NCBI GenBank assembly: GCA_016521575.1
Contig: JAEKDP010000007.1
Span: 62,001 to 126,000 of the forward strand
Origin: Rhodobacteraceae bacterium F11138
GTDB lineage: Bacteria; Pseudomonadota; Alphaproteobacteria; Rhodobacterales; Rhodobacteraceae
Length of the DNA stretch: 64,000 nt
Direction of reading: 5' to 3'
Numbering within the stretch: the first letter of the stretch is position 1; every line of letters starts with the position of its first letter. The notes under the pieces are model-generated. The model did not search any database and had not been told where the DNA came from. It was given only the letters and a program-made list of their open reading frames with translations. The position numbers were made by a program, and so were the translations under genes. Of the stretch, positions 25,034 to 34,727 are shown one piece after another.

Positions 25034-27115
25034 TTCCGCCGCGATCTTGATGACCGGTTCCATCTTGGCAAGGTTCGCATCGCTGAGATGGCATTTGATT
25101 TGGTGGTCCTGACCCAGAATGCGCACCGGCGGCACCTCGCGGTCACACAGGTTGCCGGGCACTTCAGTCTTCCAGCGACACCGGGTTTGGAAAGGACAGC
25201 CCGAGGGCGGGTTCATCGCTGAGGGAATGTCGCCTTCCAGCACGATGTGTTTTTTCTCTACCGAAGTGTCGGCGATGGGAACCGCGGACAACAAGGCTTC
25301 GGTGTAGGGGTGATAGGGTGGGCTGAACACCTGCTCGGTGGTGCCCAGTTCGACCACATGGCCCAGGTACATCACCATCACCCGATCCGAGAGATAGCGC
25401 ACGATGGACAGGTCGTGGCTGATGAACAGCAGGGTGGTTTTCTCTTCGCGCTGAATTTCCATCAGCAAATCGGTCACCGCGGCCTGTACCGACACATCCA
25501 GCGCCGACACGGGTTCATCCGCCACCACGATGCGGGCGCCGCCGGCAAAAGCACGGGCGATTCCAACCCGTTGTTTCTGGCCGCCGGACAGCTGGCGCGG
25601 CATCCGCGTGGCAAAGTCCCGGGGCAGTTTCACCAGATCGAGCAATTCCAGCATCCGCTGTTTGCGCGCCGCTTCATTTTCTCCGATGCCGAAAACCTCA
25701 AGCGCGCGGATGATTTGACGACCGACGGTCATCGACGGATTCAGCGTGTCGAACGGGTTCTGAAACACCATCTGCACATCGGCCACCGTTTTCGTATCGC
25801 GTTTCTCGATGGGGACCTGTTCGATGCTTTTGCCGTCCAGAAGGATCTGACCATCGGTCGCGGTTTCCAGCCCCATGAGCGCCTTGGCGAAGGTGGATTT
25901 CCCACAACCGGATTCCCCGACAATGGCCAGGGTTTCGGATTCGCGGGCCTCGAATGACAGGGTTTCGTTGGCCTTGACGACCTTGGTGGCACCACCGCCG
26001 AACAGGGCGTTGGCGGCGACTTCGTAATATTTCTTGAGATTGTCCATCTTCAGAACGACGTTGCCGATTTTGCCCTTCTCCTTGGTCTCGACCTCCGCCA
26101 ACGGCGCGTTCCAGTCGATTTCGCGGAATTTCAGGCAACGGGTATAGTGCCGGTCGTTGCCGGGAACCGGCTCCATCTGGATGCTGCCCTGATCGCAGCG
26201 TCCCTGTTCGAAGTAATCGCAGCGCGGACCGAAATTGCAGCCCGGCGGGCGTTCATGGGGCAGGGGGAAATTGCCCGGAATCGCCACCAGCGGGTGGCTG
26301 TTCTTGTCCGCGCCGGGCAGGGGGATAGATCGGAACAATGCCTGTGTATAGGGGTGCTGCATCTCGTCGAAGACGTCTTCGATGCTGCCCCTTTCCACCG
26401 CCTCGCCGGAATACATCACGCAGATCCGGTCGCAGGTTTCCAGAACCAGCCCCAGATTGTGCGAAATGAACAGCATGGAGGTGCCGTATTTGCGCCCCAG
26501 ATCCTTGACCAGTTCGACGATGGACGCCTCGACCGTCACGTCCAGCGCGGTTGTGGGTTCATCCAGGATCAGCAGAGCCGGTTCGGACATCAGCGCCATG
26601 GCGATGACGATGCGCTGTTGCTGCCCGCCGCTGAGCTGATGCGGATAGCTGTCCAGCATACGTTTCGGGTCTGGCAGCTTGACGTCGGTGACGACCTGCA
26701 ACGCCCTGTCATAGGCTTCTTTTTCGGATGCGCCCTGATGGATCATCGGCACTTCCATCAGCTGTTTGCCGATCTTCATGGCCGGGTTCAGGCTGGCCAT
26801 CGGTTCCTGGTAGATCATCGCGATTTCGCTGCCTCGAATGTCGCGGAGTTCTTCGTCGTTCATCTCGGACAGATCGCGGCCCTTGAACTTGATCGACCCG
26901 CCGACGATGCGGCCGTTTCTGCCCAGATCCTGCATGACCCCCAGCGCCACGGTGGATTTGCCGCAGCCGGATTCACCGACAAGACCGACGGCCTCGCCGG
27001 GCTGCACCGTCACCGAGAAATCCATGACCGCCGGGATTTCGCGCAGCCGGGTGAAGAATGAGATCGACAGCTTGTCGATTTCAAGGATCGGTCCGTCATG
27101 GTCCCATTTTGTCAT
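25031..27115 (-). CDS. Peptide-type ABC transporter ATP-binding protein, two ATPase domains fused (DppD-DppF type)
   Basis: Protein of 694 aa carrying both ATPases of an Opp/Dpp importer. First ATPase: Walker A GESGCGKST near 52-60, LSGGQQQRI, LLILDEPTTALD, and oligopeptide-transporter C-terminal region with a four-Cys pattern (GCNFGPRCDYFEQGRCDQG). Second ATPase: GESGCGKSTFAKALM, LSGGQKQRVGIARAF, VVADEPVSALD, again with a C-terminal GCPFQTRCRWKTEVPGNLCD. The Cys clusters fit the Fe-S-binding oligo_HPY domains. It is last in the operon, after a 157-base gap with two hairpins. Confidence 0.92.
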   Translation of the reverse strand: MTKWDHDGPILEIDKLSISFFTRLREIPAVMDFSVTVQPGEAVGLVGESGCGKSTVALGVMQDLGRNGRIVGGSIKFKGRDLSEMNDEELRDIRGSEIAMIYQEPMASLNPAMKIGKQLMEVPMIHQGASEKEAYDRALQVVTDVKLPDPKRMLDSYPHQLSGGQQQRIVIAMALMSEPALLILDEPTTALDVTVEASIVELVKDLGRKYGTSMLFISHNLGLVLETCDRICVMYSGEAVERGSIEDVFDEMQHPYTQALFRSIPLPGADKNSHPLVAIPGNFPLPHERPPGCNFGPRCDYFEQGRCDQGSIQMEPVPGNDRHYTRCLKFREIDWNAPLAEVETKEKGKIGNVVLKMDNLKKYYEVAANALFGGGATKVVKANETLSFEARESETLAIVGESGCGKSTFAKALMGLETATDGQILLDGKSIEQVPIEKRDTKTVADVQMVFQNPFDTLNPSMTVGRQIIRALEVFGIGENEAARKQRMLELLDLVKLPRDFATRMPRQLSGGQKQRVGIARAFAGGARIVVADEPVSALDVSVQAAVTDLLMEIQREEKTTLLFISHDLSIVRYLSDRVMVMYLGHVVELGTTEQVFSPPYHPYTEALLSAVPIADTSVEKKHIVLEGDIPSAMNPPSGCPFQTRCRWKTEVPGNLCDREVPPVRILGQDHQIKCHLSDANLAKMEPVIKIAAE

Positions 27116-27182
27116 TGTGCGGTCTCCCCGTTGCGGGCTGTTGGTATATGGAGTGCCTTCGGCACATTCCTTTTGTTTGTTT

Positions 27183-27272
27183 GGCGTCCGTGGCAGACCG
27201 GACGCCTGATGTGGCGGGGTGCAGATTGCGGTGCAATCCGTTCACACACGCCCGGCGGGCAAGGGCCCGCCG
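27183..27272 (-). promoter_or_regulatory. Two intercistronic hairpins between permease and ATPase genes
   Basis: GGCGTCCG/CGGACGCC (27183-27190 with 27199-27206) and CGGCGGGC-AAGG-GCCCGCCG (27253-27272). The latter begins immediately after the permease stop. Neither has a U-run on the minus strand. They may set mRNA half-life between cistrons. Confidence 0.5.
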
Positions 27273-28466
27273 CTAGTCCTTCAGACTTTCCTCGCGCAAC
27301 CCGTCCGCCAGCAGGTTCAGGCCCAGCACCATGGTCAGCAGGGCAAAGGCCGGGGGCAGGGCGGGGTGCAGGTAGATCGTCAACAGCTTGCGGCCCTCGT
27401 TGATCGTGCTGCCCCAGTCCGGGCTTTCCGGCGGCAGGCCCAGTCCGAAGAACCCCAGTGTGCCCAGCAGGATGGTGGTGTACCCGATGCGCAGGCAGAA
27501 ATCGACGATCAGGGGCCCGCGCGCATTGGGCAGGATCTCCCACAGCATGACATACCACGGGCCTTCTCCGCGGGTTTGCGCGGCGGCGACATAGTCGCGC
27601 GTCTTGATGTCCATCGACAGCCCGCGCACGATGCGAAACACCGTGGGCGAATTGACAAAGACCACCGATACGAACACCACCAGGATGCCGCCGGGGAGGT
27701 CGAAAAAGTCCAACGCGCCGGGCAGGATCGAGACGGCCGATCCGACCTCGGAGATCAGGGACAGATACAGCCACAGCATCACCCCCAGCACGCCGATCAG
27801 CAGGGGATTGCGGACCTTCGGCTGGGTATAGTAGCGTGAGTTCAGCAGCACTCCGACAAAGATGATCGGGAAGATGAACAGCACGGTGGCCATATAGTTC
27901 GGCACTCCGGTCTCGACGATTTCGGGCGTGACCAGCAGGTAGAACAGCAGGATCACCGGAAAGGCCAGGATCAGGTTGGCCAGGAACGACAGCAGCGTGT
28001 CCAGCCGCCCACCGTAATATCCTGCCGGCAGACCCAGCGTGATCCCGACCATAAAGGCAAAGAGCGTGGCCAGGGGCGCGATCTGAACCACCACCCAGGC
28101 GCCCTTGACCATCCGGCTGAATACGTCGCGCGCCAGATTGTCGCCGCCCAGCAGGTACCAGGCGTACTGGCCGTCCTCGGGGCTGCGCAGCGGGGTGCCG
28201 GGGACCTTGTTCTTCATGCCCGAAATCTGGGCCAGCGGATCATGGGTCACGATCATGTCCATCGCGCCGAATATGCCGGTAAAGACCCAGAACATCACCA
28301 GCGCGAACCCGATCATGCCGATCATGCTGTCGAACAATTTGCCATACAGGCCCAGACGGCGTTTGAATGCGATCGAGGCGGTGAACAGGACCACCAGTGC
28401 GATCCAGACCGGGATGAACTGGTACAGGATCCTGATGATGATATCGAATGTGCCGAGAGGTTCCAT
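27273..28466 (-). CDS. Peptide-type ABC transporter permease (DppC/OppC-like)
   Basis: Inner-membrane permease of 397 aa, about 100 residues longer than E. coli DppC. The extra length is an N-terminal two-helix part (about 10-65) and an inserted pair of helices near 200-250. The core keeps LLGGDNLARDVFSRMVKGA, the coupling loop TRDYVAAAQTRGEGPWYVMLWEILPNARGP and the C-terminal GLGLPPESPDWGSTINEGR. It pairs with the DppB-like permease encoded 16 bases upstream. Confidence 0.9.
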   Translation of the reverse strand: MEPLGTFDIIIRILYQFIPVWIALVVLFTASIAFKRRLGLYGKLFDSMIGMIGFALVMFWVFTGIFGAMDMIVTHDPLAQISGMKNKVPGTPLRSPEDGQYAWYLLGGDNLARDVFSRMVKGAWVVVQIAPLATLFAFMVGITLGLPAGYYGGRLDTLLSFLANLILAFPVILLFYLLVTPEIVETGVPNYMATVLFIFPIIFVGVLLNSRYYTQPKVRNPLLIGVLGVMLWLYLSLISEVGSAVSILPGALDFFDLPGGILVVFVSVVFVNSPTVFRIVRGLSMDIKTRDYVAAAQTRGEGPWYVMLWEILPNARGPLIVDFCLRIGYTTILLGTLGFFGLGLPPESPDWGSTINEGRKLLTIYLHPALPPAFALLTMVLGLNLLADGLREESLKD

Positions 28467-28481
28467 GGTTTCGTGCCTCTC

Positions 28482-29534
28482 TTATGAAATGCGGATGCGC
28501 GGGTTCAGGTAGACATAGCCGATATCGCTTATCAGCTGGGTCACCAGAACCACGATCACCGAGACCACCGAGACCGCCAGCAGCAGTTCGATGTCGTTAT
28601 TGCCGGCCGCCTGGACCAGCACCCAGCCGAAGCCCTTGTAGTTGAACAGGGTTTCGACGATGACGACGCCATTCAGCAGCCACGGAAATTGCAGCATGAT
28701 CACCGTGAACGGGGCGATCAACGCGTTGCGCAGGGCGTGTTTGACAACGATCTCGCGGAATTTCACCCCCTTGAGGCGGGCGGTGCGGATGTACTGCGCG
28801 GTCATCACTTCGGTCATGCTGGCCCGCGTCATGCGCGCGATGTAGCCCATGCCGTACAGTGAAATTGTCAGGACCGGCAGAAAGAAGTTTTCAAAGGTGG
28901 CGTTCTCCATGGCCGAGGTCGCCGTGCCCTTGAACCATTTCAGCCCCACGGCCGAGCTGGCGAATATGGCGATGAAGATGACGCCCGAGACATATTCGGG
29001 GGTGGCGGTCGTGATGATTGAGAACGTCGAAAGGGTGCGGTCCGTGCCTGATCCTTCGCGCATCCCGGCCATCACCCCCACCAACAGCGCGCTGGGGACC
29101 ATCAGCATCAGGACCCAGAACATCAGCTTTCCGGTCAGCCCCAGGCGTGTGGAAATGATGCCTGCGACATCGTCCTTGAAAACCGTGGAATAGCCCCAAT
29201 CGCCTTGCAGGATGCCGCAGAAACGGGGCGCCTGTTCGGCCTCGGACGGGGGAACCGTGCCGTTGATGCAGCGCCCGGTCACACCGTCATCCGTGGTCCG
29301 GGTCCAGCCGGGCAGAACCCCCAGCCATTGGCCGTATTTCACCGGCAGGGGCTGCATATAGCCTGCTTTGGTCAGCCAGCTTGCGACCTCTTCGTCGCTC
29401 ATGCGCATGTTGCCCTGCGTTTTGGCGAGCTTTTCCAGGTTTGGATACAGGCTGGTCAGAAAGAACACGATGAAGGTCAGGCAAAGCGCCGTCAGTATCA
29501 TTACCCAAACACGTCTCAGTATGAACAGCCCCAT
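28482..29534 (-). CDS. Peptide-type ABC transporter permease (DppB/OppB-like)
   Basis: Permease of 350 aa. The DppB start FILRRVWVMILTALCLTFIVFFLTSLYPN and the C-terminal coupling block IRTARLKGVKFREIVVKHALRNALIAPFTVI are clear. A periplasmic insert (about 55-110, with TDDGVTGRCINGTVPPSEAEQAPRFCGILQGDWGYSTVFKDDV) contains two Cys that could pair. It follows the binding-protein gene after 124 bases that include a strong hairpin. Confidence 0.9.
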   Translation of the reverse strand: MGLFILRRVWVMILTALCLTFIVFFLTSLYPNLEKLAKTQGNMRMSDEEVASWLTKAGYMQPLPVKYGQWLGVLPGWTRTTDDGVTGRCINGTVPPSEAEQAPRFCGILQGDWGYSTVFKDDVAGIISTRLGLTGKLMFWVLMLMVPSALLVGVMAGMREGSGTDRTLSTFSIITTATPEYVSGVIFIAIFASSAVGLKWFKGTATSAMENATFENFFLPVLTISLYGMGYIARMTRASMTEVMTAQYIRTARLKGVKFREIVVKHALRNALIAPFTVIMLQFPWLLNGVVIVETLFNYKGFGWVLVQAAGNNDIELLLAVSVVSVIVVLVTQLISDIGYVYLNPRIRIS

Positions 29535-29612
29535 CAGGCGTCTCCTGGTCTTGCGGGCATCGGTCAGCCCGTTGGAAGGATGATGCCGTGTCTTCCGCCG
29601 TCCGGCCTGCGG

Positions 29613-29637
29613 ATCCGGGCGCGGATTGCGCCCGGAT
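29613..29637 (-). promoter_or_regulatory. Intercistronic stem-loop after the peptide-binding protein gene
   Basis: Perfect 10-bp stem ATCCGGGCGC/GCGCCCGGAT with a 5-base loop, 22 bases after the SBP stop. There is no U-run on the minus strand. Confidence 0.6.
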
Positions 29638-29658
29638 GGAATTCACGTTTGACCGGCG

Positions 29659-31326
29659 TCAGCTGGAAAAGCCGATCTTGTACAGATGGAACTCATGCGC
29701 GGGGTGTTTCTGCGCATTGACCACTTTGCCGTTGTTGTGGTTGTACAGCGACCGCCAATAGGGCTGGATGATAACGCCGTCGTCACGCAGCAGCTGTTCG
29801 ATCTTGCCGATCACCTCGCGCCGCTTGTCCGCGTCCGCGATGGCGTTGGCTTGGCCGATCAGCTCATCGAACTCGGCGCTGGAATAGGCGGCTTCGTTCC
29901 ATGCCTCGCCCGAGCGATAGGCCAGCGTCAGGATCTGCACGTCCAGAGGACGGTGGTTCCACTGGGTGGCGCTGAACGGGTATTCCGTCCACTTGTTCCA
30001 GAACGTGCTGCCCGGCAGGATGGTGCGCTGGACCTTGATCCCCGCATCGCGCAACTGTGCCGCCAGCGCATCACCGGTGTTGCGCTGCCAATCGTCGTCG
30101 ACGGTGATCAGTTCGTGTTCGAAATCGGCCATGCCGGCCTCGTCCATCATGGTTTTGGCCTTTGCGGGGTCAAAGGGGGCCGGGCCGATATCGGCATAGG
30201 CCGGATGGATCGGGCAGACATGGTGGTTCGCCGCAAGCTCGCCACGGTTGGAATAGCCCAGTTCCAGCAGTATGGAATTGTCGACCGCCAATGCCAGCGC
30301 GTTGCGCACGTTCTTGTCGGCATAGGGTTTGCCGCCGTTGATTTCGGCTTCCTGGTTGGTGCGGAACACGATGGTTGCCGCGGTCACGGCTTCTGTCTTT
30401 GTCCAGCCGATCGCGTCCATCACGTCGACGAAATCCCCGACCGTTTCATACAGCAGATCCACCTCTTCGGATTCCGCCGCAGCCACCCAGGACGACGGGT
30501 CGGTTCCGTAGTCGATGAATTCGATGCGGTCCAGATAGGGGCCGCCATAGACCTCGGTGCCCCACCATTCATGGTCGGTGGCGCGTTCGAGGATGCAGTT
30601 GATCCCAACTTCCATGCTGACCGGGCGGAAAGGACCGGTGCCGATCCCGTTGTCGAACGGGCTGCCGCCGCTATAGCTGGAATGTGTGATGGCGGCCGGA
30701 TAATCCGACATGTTGGCGATCACCGACACGTCCGGCGACGACAGGTTCAGCACAACGGTATGGCTGTCGGGGACCTCGATGGCGCCTTCGCGGGCCTGGC
30801 CCGTGGCTTCGTCGATCAGCCCGCCCATGCGGCTGGCCATGGAATTGGCTTCCATCCCCTTGTCGCACCAGCCGGTGATGTTGCGCGCCACATCTTCGGA
30901 GGTGAAATCGTCGCCATTGTTCCATTTGACGCCTTGACGCACCTTCAATGTGTATTGGGTGGCGTCGTCGTTGACCTCCCAGCTTTCCAGAAGCATGGGC
31001 CGGAACGTGCCGTCCGCATTGTATTCCACCAGATATTCCAGGAAACCGCGCGACTGGTTGCCGATTTCGGACCAGTCGTAGGCGCGCGGGTCTTTCATAC
31101 CCTTGACGGATTGCTGAATGCGCAGCGTGCCGCCCTGTACCGGCGTTTCCTGCGCCTGAGCGGGCATTGGCATGCCGATCAGCCCGTACGCCGCTGCCGC
31201 TGAAACCCCCAGAGCGGAGGCGCGCGTCAGAAACTCGCGGCGGCTGAGCGTGCCGGCGCGATACTCCCGGGCGTGCATTTTGGCGGCCCAGTGTATCGGC
31301 TTCTCTTCGTAGGATGGATGGGTCAT
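29659..31326 (-). CDS. Tat-exported ABC substrate-binding protein, peptide family (family 5)
   Basis: Periplasmic binding protein of 555 aa. A twin-arginine signal (S28-R-R-E-F-L33, then a hydrophobic stretch ending PMPAQAQE) implies folded export by Tat, fairly unusual for this family. The SBP_bac_5 core shows [41 protein letters not shown] and a C-terminal [16 protein letters not shown] 31324-31326 has an excellent SD (GGGAGAA). A start 54 bases upstream lacks one. The ligand, a peptide or a non-peptide solute, cannot be told. Confidence 0.9.
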   Translation of the reverse strand: MTHPSYEEKPIHWAAKMHAREYRAGTLSRREFLTRASALGVSAAAAYGLIGMPMPAQAQETPVQGGTLRIQQSVKGMKDPRAYDWSEIGNQSRGFLEYLVEYNADGTFRPMLLESWEVNDDATQYTLKVRQGVKWNNGDDFTSEDVARNITGWCDKGMEANSMASRMGGLIDEATGQAREGAIEVPDSHTVVLNLSSPDVSVIANMSDYPAAITHSSYSGGSPFDNGIGTGPFRPVSMEVGINCILERATDHEWWGTEVYGGPYLDRIEFIDYGTDPSSWVAAAESEEVDLLYETVGDFVDVMDAIGWTKTEAVTAATIVFRTNQEAEINGGKPYADKNVRNALALAVDNSILLELGYSNRGELAANHHVCPIHPAYADIGPAPFDPAKAKTMMDEAGMADFEHELITVDDDWQRNTGDALAAQLRDAGIKVQRTILPGSTFWNKWTEYPFSATQWNHRPLDVQILTLAYRSGEAWNEAAYSSAEFDELIGQANAIADADKRREVIGKIEQLLRDDGVIIQPYWRSLYNHNNGKVVNAQKHPAHEFHLYKIGFSS

Positions 31327-31474
31327 TCGTTTCTCCCTAGATCTGACTGTATTCATACCGATCCGAACGGCCGCGATCACCAGCCGTCAGCAAGCGGTGG
31401 GGCCATCTCCATTTCGGAATTCTCTGCATCATGAGGGCATTCGGCACGGTTTCCGGCCCAAGGTCAATGATCGC

Positions 31475-31526
31475 TTTTGACATTTCGAGGTAAAAAAACG
31501 ACATGAACGCAGTAAAAAAGCGACAT
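31475..31526 (-). repeat. Phased direct repeats upstream of the peptide transporter operon
   Basis: GTAAAAAAACGACAT (31490-31504) and GTAAAAAAGCGACAT (31512-31526) are 14/15 identical and 22 bases apart. A third partial element, TTTTGACAT (31475-31483), keeps the GACAT end 21 bases earlier. They lie 149-200 bases before the binding-protein ATG. Confidence 0.6.
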
Positions 31527-31613
31527 TCTTCAAATGCGGTTCACTGTATTGTTACATGGTTGGGATACCGTCCCTTCGGTTTTCGGGGCGCGGGGCCGCT
31601 GCACAGCTATGGC

Positions 31614-32492
31614 TCATGCGGGCGGGGCGACCGGGGTCCAGTCGCTCATTCGTGCGCGAAACCAGGTGCGTTGTCGTTTGGCATATTGCCGCGTTGCGAT
31701 GGTGGCGCGGGTGCGGGCCGTGTCTAGGTCGAGTTCGCCATTCAGATAGGCCGTCAGTTCGGGGACGCCGATGGCCTTGAAGGCCGGCAGCGCGGGGTCG
31801 AACCGGTCTTGCATGGCCCGCACTTCGTCCAGTGCCCCAAGATCCAGCATCCGGTCAAACCGTCGGTTGATCCGGTCCAGCAACCAGTCGCGCGGCGCCT
31901 CAAGCACCAGTTTACAGGCCCCGGCCGGATCCAGAACCGGGGGGGCGGTGTCGGCCTGCCACTCTGCCAATGACCGCCCTGTTGCAATCTGGACCTCATA
32001 GGCGCGCTGTACACGGGCGCGGTTCTGCCGATCCAACCCGGCGAGCGTGTCTGCATCGACCCCGGCCAGCAACGTCTCGATCGGCAGCGAGTCGGCCCGG
32101 GCGCGGATCTCGTGCGGCGTGGGCGGTATCTGGGCCATGCCCCGGGTCAGGGCGGTAAAATACAGGCCGGTTCCGCCGACGATGATGGGCCGGGCGGGCC
32201 CGTGCAGCACTGGCGTCACGTCGCGCAGCCAATGGCCGGTGGAATAGGTCACCGACCAGGGCACATGGCCATACAGCGCATGCGCGGCGCGGGCGGTTTC
32301 GGTGGCGTCCGGGCGCGCGGTGATGATCTGCCAGCAGTCGTAGACCTGACTTGCATCGGCGTTGATGATGGTGCCTCCGTCGCGTTCGGCGATCGCCAGG
32401 GCCAGGGCGGATTTTCCCGAAGCCGTCGGGCCGGCGATCAGCACCGGTGCTTCGCGCGGAATATCGCGCGGGATTTCGGGTTTGGCCGTCAT
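31614..32492 (-). CDS. miaA: tRNA dimethylallyltransferase
   Basis: Adds the dimethylallyl group to A37 of tRNAs that read UNN codons. It is 292 aa. The P-loop [20 protein letters not shown] is at about 16-35, then [21 protein letters not shown], and the [14 protein letters not shown] tRNA/DMAPP segment near the C-terminus. ATG 32490-32492 gives the usual length; an upstream start would add 50 unmatched residues. It is divergent from pyrH with a 134-base gap. Confidence 0.95.
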   Translation of the reverse strand: MTAKPEIPRDIPREAPVLIAGPTASGKSALALAIAERDGGTIINADASQVYDCWQIITARPDATETARAAHALYGHVPWSVTYSTGHWLRDVTPVLHGPARPIIVGGTGLYFTALTRGMAQIPPTPHEIRARADSLPIETLLAGVDADTLAGLDRQNRARVQRAYEVQIATGRSLAEWQADTAPPVLDPAGACKLVLEAPRDWLLDRINRRFDRMLDLGALDEVRAMQDRFDPALPAFKAIGVPELTAYLNGELDLDTARTRATIATRQYAKRQRTWFRARMSDWTPVAPPA

Positions 32493-32575
32493 TGGCGGGC
32501 CTTGCCGTTTCTGTGTATCATCCAATTCCTGCCGCTCGGGGCGCGTGCCACGGGAAGCGCATTGAACCCGGACGC

Positions 32576-32600
32576 AATTTCCTTCATTTTGCAGGAAATT
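32576..32600. promoter_or_regulatory. Palindrome in the pyrH leader
   Basis: An 8-bp inverted repeat, AATTTCCT and AGGAAATT, with a 9-base spacer, 26 bases before the pyrH ATG. It is a possible operator or leader hairpin. Confidence 0.4.
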
Positions 32601-32626
32601 AACCCCGTGCCGCAGCGGAGCGCAAC

Positions 32627-33373
32627 ATGACCACTTCTCCACAATCCGAAACTCTCTCCGCCGAAACGACCTATCGGCGCGTCATGCTCAAGATATCGGG
32701 CGAAGCCCTGATGGGGGATCAGGGCTTTGGCTTGAACCCGCCCACCGTGGAACGCATCGCCCAGGAGGTGAAGTCGGTTCACGATCTGGGTGTCGAAATC
32801 TGCATGGTCATCGGCGGCGGCAATATTTTTCGCGGCTTGCAGGGGTCGGCCCAGGGGATGGAGCGCACCACGGCGGATTACATGGGGATGCTGGCGACGG
32901 TGATGAATGCCCTGGCGATGCAATCGGCGCTGGAGGCGCTGAACATTCACACCCGGGTCATCAGTGCCATCACGATGAACGAGGTCGCCGAACCCTATAT
33001 TCGCCGCCGCGCCGTGCGCCATTTGGAAAAGAAACGGGTCTGCATCTTTGCCGCCGGTACCGGAAACCCCTATTTCACAACGGATACCGCCGCGACCCTG
33101 CGCGCCAACGAGATGAAATGCGAAGCGATCTTCAAGGGCACCAAGGTCGATGGTGTCTATGACAAGGATCCGGCCAGACATGACGACGCCAAACGCTATG
33201 ACGTGGTGTCCTATGACGACGTGCTGGCGAAACGGCTGGGGGTGATGGATGCCAGCGCGATTGCGCTTGCGCGGGACAACAATCTGCCAATCATCGTCTT
33301 TTCACTGGATGAGCCCGGCGGGTTTCGCGGCATCCTGGCGGGCCGGGGCACCTATACAAAGGTGCAGGGCTAG
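32627..33373 (+). CDS. pyrH: UMP kinase
   Basis: Phosphorylates UMP to UDP; amino-acid-kinase fold, 248 aa. Motifs in order: [75 protein letters not shown], and [19 protein letters not shown]. The N-terminal about 12 residues vary in this family. It is first in a run of ten or more plus-strand genes for envelope synthesis and is followed by frr after 43 bases, the universal gene order. Confidence 0.97.
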   Translation: MTTSPQSETLSAETTYRRVMLKISGEALMGDQGFGLNPPTVERIAQEVKSVHDLGVEICMVIGGGNIFRGLQGSAQGMERTTADYMGMLATVMNALAMQSALEALNIHTRVISAITMNEVAEPYIRRRAVRHLEKKRVCIFAAGTGNPYFTTDTAATLRANEMKCEAIFKGTKVDGVYDKDPARHDDAKRYDVVSYDDVLAKRLGVMDASAIALARDNNLPIIVFSLDEPGGFRGILAGRGTYTKVQG

Positions 33374-33416
33374 GGCATAGAGCGCAGAACAAGCAGAACA
33401 ATTGCGGGAGAGCGGA

Positions 33417-33983
33417 ATGTCGGACGACTTCATGCTGGATACGGACGATCTGGAACGGCGGATGGATGGCGCGATGGCCAACCTGCGGACCGAATTTGCC
33501 TCGCTGCGCACGGGACGTGCCAGTGCTTCGATGCTGGAACCGGTCATGGTCGATGCTTACGGCGCGATGACGCCGATCAACCAGGTGGGCACGGTGAACG
33601 TGCCTGAACCGCGTATGGTCACCATCAACGTGTGGGACAAGGGGCTGGTTGGCAAGGTCGAAAAGGCGATCCGGGAAAGCGGGTTGGGGATCAACCCGCA
33701 GCTGAACGGCACAATCATCATGTTGCCGATCCCCGAATTGAACGAAGAACGCCGCCGCGAACTGACCAAGGTCGCCGGGCAATATGCAGAACACGCGCGT
33801 GTCGCGATCCGCAACGTGCGCCGGGACGGCATGGACCAGATCAAGAAGGCCAAGAATGACGGAGCCATGTCCGAGGACGACCAGAAATTCTGGGAGACCG
33901 AGGTGCAGGAGCTGACCGACCGACAGATTTCCGGCGTCGACGCGGCTCTGGAAGTGAAGCAAACCGAAATCATGCAGGTCTGA
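33417..33983 (+). CDS. frr: Ribosome recycling factor
   Basis: Releases post-termination ribosomes together with EF-G. It is 188 aa: a three-helix bundle with a small domain. Family marks are [66 protein letters not shown] and [20 protein letters not shown] 33417 follows GGGAGAGCGG. A start 15 bases upstream would add five residues. Confidence 0.97.
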   Translation: MSDDFMLDTDDLERRMDGAMANLRTEFASLRTGRASASMLEPVMVDAYGAMTPINQVGTVNVPEPRMVTINVWDKGLVGKVEKAIRESGLGINPQLNGTIIMLPIPELNEERRRELTKVAGQYAEHARVAIRNVRRDGMDQIKKAKNDGAMSEDDQKFWETEVQELTDRQISGVDAALEVKQTEIMQV

Positions 33984-33992
33984 CCCCGGGAT

Positions 33993-34727
33993 ATGCCCAG
34001 TGATCCCGATACCGCGCCCCCCGTGGGCGGTCCGAACCATGTTGCCATCATCATGGATGGCAACGGGCGCTGGGCGCAGGCCCGCGGCCGGCCGCGCCTG
34101 TTCGGCCATCATGCCGGTGCCCGCCGCGTGCGCGAAGTCGTCGAGGCCTGTCCCGATCTGGGCATCAAATACCTGACGATATTTGCCTTCTCGACCGAGA
34201 ACTGGAAGCGCACCCAGGTCGAGGTCGCCGGATTGATGAGCCTGTTCCGGCGCTATATCGCCAAGGAAACAAGGGCTTTGGATGCGCGCGGGGTGCGGGT
34301 GCGGTTCATCGGTGACCGGGTGCGGCTGGATGCCAAGCTGATTGCCCTGATGGATCAGCTCGAAGTGCAGACCCGGAACAACGACAGCGTGCATCTGACC
34401 ATTGCTCTGAATTACGGTGGACGGGACGAGGTGGCGCGGGCCACCAGGCGGTTGGCGCAGGATGTGGCCGATGGCCGTCTGCTGCCCCAGGACGTGGATG
34501 AAGAGACCTTGCCGCGGTATCTGGACACCCATGTTCTGCCGGACCCGGATCTGGTGGTCCGCACCAGCGGCGAGGCGCGGATCAGCAACTTTCTGCTGTG
34601 GCAGTCGGCCTATGCAGAATATGAATTCATCGACACGTTGTGGCCTGATTTCACCGGCGAAGAACTGCGCCGGCTTTGCACCAGCTATGGTGCGCGGGAC
34701 CGCCGGTTCGGCGCGGTTCCGGCATGA
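33993..34727 (+). CDS. uppS: Undecaprenyl diphosphate synthase (cis-prenyltransferase)
   Basis: Builds the C55 lipid carrier for peptidoglycan and polysaccharides. It is 244 aa. The catalytic Asp is in HVAIIMDGNGRWAQARGRPR; substrate motifs are GHHAGARRVREVVE, TIFAFSTENWKR and the C-terminal VRTSGEARISNFLLWQSAYAEYEFID. Its stop overlaps the cdsA start (ATGA), so the two are translationally coupled. Confidence 0.97.
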   Translation: MPSDPDTAPPVGGPNHVAIIMDGNGRWAQARGRPRLFGHHAGARRVREVVEACPDLGIKYLTIFAFSTENWKRTQVEVAGLMSLFRRYIAKETRALDARGVRVRFIGDRVRLDAKLIALMDQLEVQTRNNDSVHLTIALNYGGRDEVARATRRLAQDVADGRLLPQDVDEETLPRYLDTHVLPDPDLVVRTSGEARISNFLLWQSAYAEYEFIDTLWPDFTGEELRRLCTSYGARDRRFGAVPA

